Positions 7,864 through 9,570 of a DNA stretch of 9,570 nucleotides are shown one piece after another. The DNA is from Phycisphaerales bacterium (GTDB lineage: Bacteria > Planctomycetota > Phycisphaerae > Sedimentisphaerales > Anaerobacaceae): positions 2,663 to 12,232 of the forward strand of contig DQCG01000132.1 of NCBI GenBank assembly GCA_003533825.1, in the 5' to 3' direction. A model generated the notes under the pieces. It had not been told where the DNA came from and did no database searches. It saw only the letters and a list, made by a program, of their open reading frames with translations. The stretch's first letter is position 1. Every line of letters begins with the position of its first letter. The translations under genes and the position numbers were made by a program.

Positions 7864-8757
7864 ATGCACACAAGAAGCTCAAAAACAACAATCGTGGCAA
7901 TCGTACTGATTTTGATCGCGGCATTGGGATTCTCGCTGGTTTTTTCAGGCTCTTATTCCAGGCCGGCATTAGCTAACCAGAACGCCGGGCCGAGTACCCA
8001 GGATTTGAGGGCCGGCAAAAATTACATTCCAACTAAAGTCTACAGCGTTCAAGACGATGAGCAAATCCTCAAATTCTTCGAAAGCTTGCGTGTCGCCGAC
8101 GTTTCCGATGGGATGGACAAAGTAGGGCTTACCAATACCGGCCTGATGTCACCGGAAATCCACGCCTTATGGAAAGACACGGTGCATTATAAACACCGCT
8201 TTATCGGCATCGCCGTGACTGTCCGCTACGTCCCGACCAACAAGCCGCCGGCATCTGCTATGGAAACCGGGCCGTTCGACCGCTGGGTCGGCCAGTGGTA
8301 CAACCAGCTATCCAGCGAGCCATTCGTGCCGCTAATCCGCAAGGGCACGGCACTGGTTATCGACGATGCCCCGGATTCTGACGTAGGCTCCATCGGCTCG
8401 AACAACATCATGGGCTGGCAGGTCCACGGATGCGTCGGCGTGGTCACCAACGCCACCGCCCGCGACACCGACGAGATTATAACCGAAAAGGTCCCGCTAT
8501 ACTTCAGAAAGCCGGGCAGGGGTATTCGGCCTGGCCGAAACGAAATCGAATCGGTAAACCGCCCTATCGTCTGCGGCGGCGTCCTGGTCGAGCCTGGCGA
8601 CGTCATCGTTGCCGACGGCGACGGCGTAATCGTAGTCCCGCGAGCACACGCCAAGGAAGTAGCCGAATACGCCAAAGCGATTCTCGACGGTGACAAGGCC
8701 GGCCGACGCAACCTATACAAAAAACTCGGCCTGCCTCCCGATGATTCGGTCAAATAA
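7864..8757 (+). CDS. Exported or membrane-anchored RraA/HMG-aldolase-like protein
   Basis: This 297-residue protein belongs to the RraA-like fold, which includes the RNase E regulator RraA and metal-dependent HMG/CHA aldolases and oxaloacetate decarboxylases. Family signs are RVADVSDGMDKVG (76-88), HGCVGVVTNATARDTDEI (188-205), with R200-D201 and E204 fitting the RDxxE metal/substrate motif of the aldolases, and RPIVCGGVLVEPGDVIVADG (233-252). The usual DG before the RD is replaced by NAT. The N terminus has basic residues and then a hydrophobic run (about 10-28) followed by ALA-NQ near 36-38, so it is either a cleaved signal peptide or a membrane anchor; RraA itself is cytoplasmic. An aldolase or decarboxylase acting outside the cytoplasm is more plausible than RNase E control, but the substrate is unknown. 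It is probably transcribed alone, with a hairpin terminator downstream. Confidence 0.8.
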   Translation: MHTRSSKTTIVAIVLILIAALGFSLVFSGSYSRPALANQNAGPSTQDLRAGKNYIPTKVYSVQDDEQILKFFESLRVADVSDGMDKVGLTNTGLMSPEIHALWKDTVHYKHRFIGIAVTVRYVPTNKPPASAMETGPFDRWVGQWYNQLSSEPFVPLIRKGTALVIDDAPDSDVGSIGSNNIMGWQVHGCVGVVTNATARDTDEIITEKVPLYFRKPGRGIRPGRNEIESVNRPIVCGGVLVEPGDVIVADGDGVIVVPRAHAKEVAEYAKAILDGDKAGRRNLYKKLGLPPDDSVK

Positions 8758-8790
8758 TTCTACCTATCCTTGTTTCATAAAGTTAGGTAA

Positions 8791-8841
8791 AAACTAATAC
8801 GCGATTCTTATCCCCCATAGGAAGAATTATTAGTTCTTTTT
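8791..8841. terminator. Bidirectional terminator-like hairpin
   Basis: Two nested inverted repeats are visible: AACTAAT (8792-8798) with ATTAGTT (8829-8835), and ATTCTT (8804-8809) with AAGAAT (8822-8827). The stem is followed by T-rich CTTTTT on the plus strand and, on the other strand, by a T run read from 8793 to 8789. It sits between the convergent RraA-like gene (stop 8757) and hepT (stop 8872) and could end both transcripts. The stem is A/T-rich with an asymmetric internal loop, so strength is uncertain. A second short inverted pair, TACCTA (8761-8766) and TAGGTA (8784-8789), lies just before it. Confidence 0.6.
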
Positions 8842-8871
8842 CATGCTGCAATCTTGAAACCTAAGCTGCTC

Positions 8872-9203
8872 TTATATTCGAGATAAAGATTGTTGCAATT
8901 CAGGCAAATCCTTCTGCAGGATTCGCCAGATAATCTCAAGATCAACGCCGAAATATTCATGAACAATCCGGTGCCGAAGCCCGACGATCTTATACCATTC
9001 TATCTCTGAATGGCTTTCCTTGAATTCATCCGGTAGTCGATTTGCGGCCTCACCCATAATTTCAAGGTTCCTTGCTACAGCATCGATGGATTTCTGGTCT
9101 TTTGAAAAATCTTCAAGTGACATTTCGCCGGTGTATTCTCCAATTCTGTCAATGGATTCACGGATGTCGTTCAGGAATAAATCTGTGGGTCTTTTTTAGA
9201 CAT
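8872..9203 (-). CDS. hepT: HepT-like HEPN toxin (DUF86), reading frame broken at an A6 run
   Basis: HEPN-domain ribonuclease toxin of the MntA-HepT (type VII) toxin-antitoxin family. The conserved RX4HXY motif is present as RHRIVHEY, the catalytic Arg and His plus the Tyr that MntA AMPylates in the characterised Shewanella pair. The body, read from an internal ATG at 9123, is only 83 residues and lacks the first helix. The missing helix is encoded upstream: ATG 9203 overlaps the mntA stop by 8 bases, but its frame reads only ten codons to a TGA. Adding one A to the six-A run (minus strand, 9197-9192), or slipping back one base there, joins MSKK to RPTDLFLNDIRESIDR and gives a 110-residue protein of normal family length, with R77, H82 and Y84. 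It may therefore be a frameshifted gene, a base-call error in a homopolymer, or a slippage-expressed gene. A truncated product from 9123 is possible but would probably fold poorly. Confidence 0.8.
9192..9197 (-). other. A6 run: frameshift or slippage site at the start of hepT
   Basis: On the coding strand the start reads ATG TCT AAA AAA GAC. The six A followed by G make A AAA AAG, a known slippery sequence for -1 frameshifting in other genes such as E. coli dnaX, although the zero-frame phasing here is T AAA AAA G. A -1 slip on the second AAA keeps full pairing and continues as AGA CCC ACA in the frame of the HEPN domain. Confidence 0.5.
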
Positions 9204-9486
9204 AAATCAGTTCCGACTTGATGAATTCCATCGCTTTGGATTTGACCGCCCTACTTGAGACAAGGTCAACATTGACTCCAAGCAATTTCTCGATTCTCTG
9301 CGCCAACGTTACAAACTCCAGACCTATCGAAGGGTCAACCTCGACGAGTATATCCACATCGCTGTCAACCCGTTGCTCTCCTCTCGCATAAGAGCCGAAT
9401 AATGCCAACTTGCGAACCTTAAATTGTTTCTGCAACTCGGATTTATCTTTGGCAAGAGTCCGAAGGATTTCTTCTTTTGTTATCAT
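9196..9486 (-). CDS. mntA: MntA-like minimal nucleotidyltransferase antitoxin
   Basis: This 96-residue protein is a minimal nucleotidyltransferase (MNT). The signature is present in full: GSYARGEQ (31-38) followed by DSDVDILVEVD (41-51), giving the GS and the metal-binding D43 and D45; D74 in VNVDLVS is the likely third carboxylate. In the characterised MntA-HepT family the antitoxin transfers AMP groups from ATP onto the HepT tyrosine to silence it. The intact catalytic triad suggests an active enzyme. GGAAGGA at 9496-9502 is a good ribosome binding site 9 bases before ATG 9486. The stop TAA overlaps the hepT start codon as ATGTCTAA, the usual coupled arrangement. The 84 bases upstream to the window edge hold no recognisable gene. 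Confidence 0.88.
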   Translation of the reverse strand: MITKEEILRTLAKDKSELQKQFKVRKLALFGSYARGEQRVDSDVDILVEVDPSIGLEFVTLAQRIEKLLGVNVDLVSSRAVKSKAMEFIKSELIYV

Positions 9487-9570
9487 GGAACATTATCCTT
9501 CCGGATATAGCTCTTTATTACCTTAAAACTGATCGAGGAATCGCAGGTCGTTTTCGAAGAGCAGGCGGAT

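Noticed and set aside
8226..8753. Minus-strand frame opposite the RraA-like gene
   Set aside because: It is rich in Ser, Pro and Thr, typical of an antisense shadow, and the plus strand carries clear family motifs.
9523..9570. Minus-strand 15-codon frame ending in TAA that could be the C terminus of a gene beyond the right edge
   Set aside because: Too short to judge; another frame is also open from the edge to a TGA overlapping the mntA start, so neither can be supported.
1..9570. CRISPR arrays, tRNA or rRNA genes, insertion sequences
   Set aside because: I saw no regularly spaced direct repeats, tRNA-like cloverleaf, rRNA segment, transposase or terminal inverted repeats.

Overview
The window looks like chromosomal DNA from a free-living bacterium of moderate G+C content. 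The ECF sigma factor next to a single-pass membrane protein, the addB-addA pair and the exported RraA-like protein together suggest a planctomycete, perhaps of the Phycisphaerae. This is an inference from gene content and protein style only; there is no rRNA or other marker gene here to confirm it.

Layout. Positions 1-6877 hold four minus-strand genes in a row, read from high to low coordinates: an ECF sigma factor (6877-6344), a membrane-anchored protein in the anti-sigma position (6339-5440), addB (5340-1900) and the first half of addA (from 1907, running off the left edge). The sigma gene and its neighbour are 4 bases apart, and addB and addA overlap by 8 bases, so each pair is probably translationally coupled. 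About 100 bases separate the two pairs, so it is open whether all four share a transcript. AddA and AddB form the helicase-nuclease that processes DNA double-strand ends for recombination.

Positions 6878-7123 are an intergenic region with an imperfect palindrome, followed by an unlisted 32-residue membrane miniprotein (7124-7222, plus). This converges on an ArfB-type peptidyl-tRNA hydrolase for stalled-ribosome rescue (7679-7245, minus). Divergent from arfB is an exported RraA/HMG-aldolase-like protein (7864-8757, plus). A bidirectional terminator-like hairpin (8791-8841) separates it from a minus-strand MNT/HEPN toxin-antitoxin module (mntA 9486-9196, hepT 9203-8872).

The most notable observation is in that module. 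The hepT start codon overlaps the mntA stop in the usual way, but the hepT frame is broken after ten codons at a run of six A. One extra A, or a -1 slip at that run, restores a normal 110-residue HepT. As written, mntA and the body of hepT lie in one reading frame separated by a single TAA. I see no clearly new multi-gene system; the rest belongs to known families.
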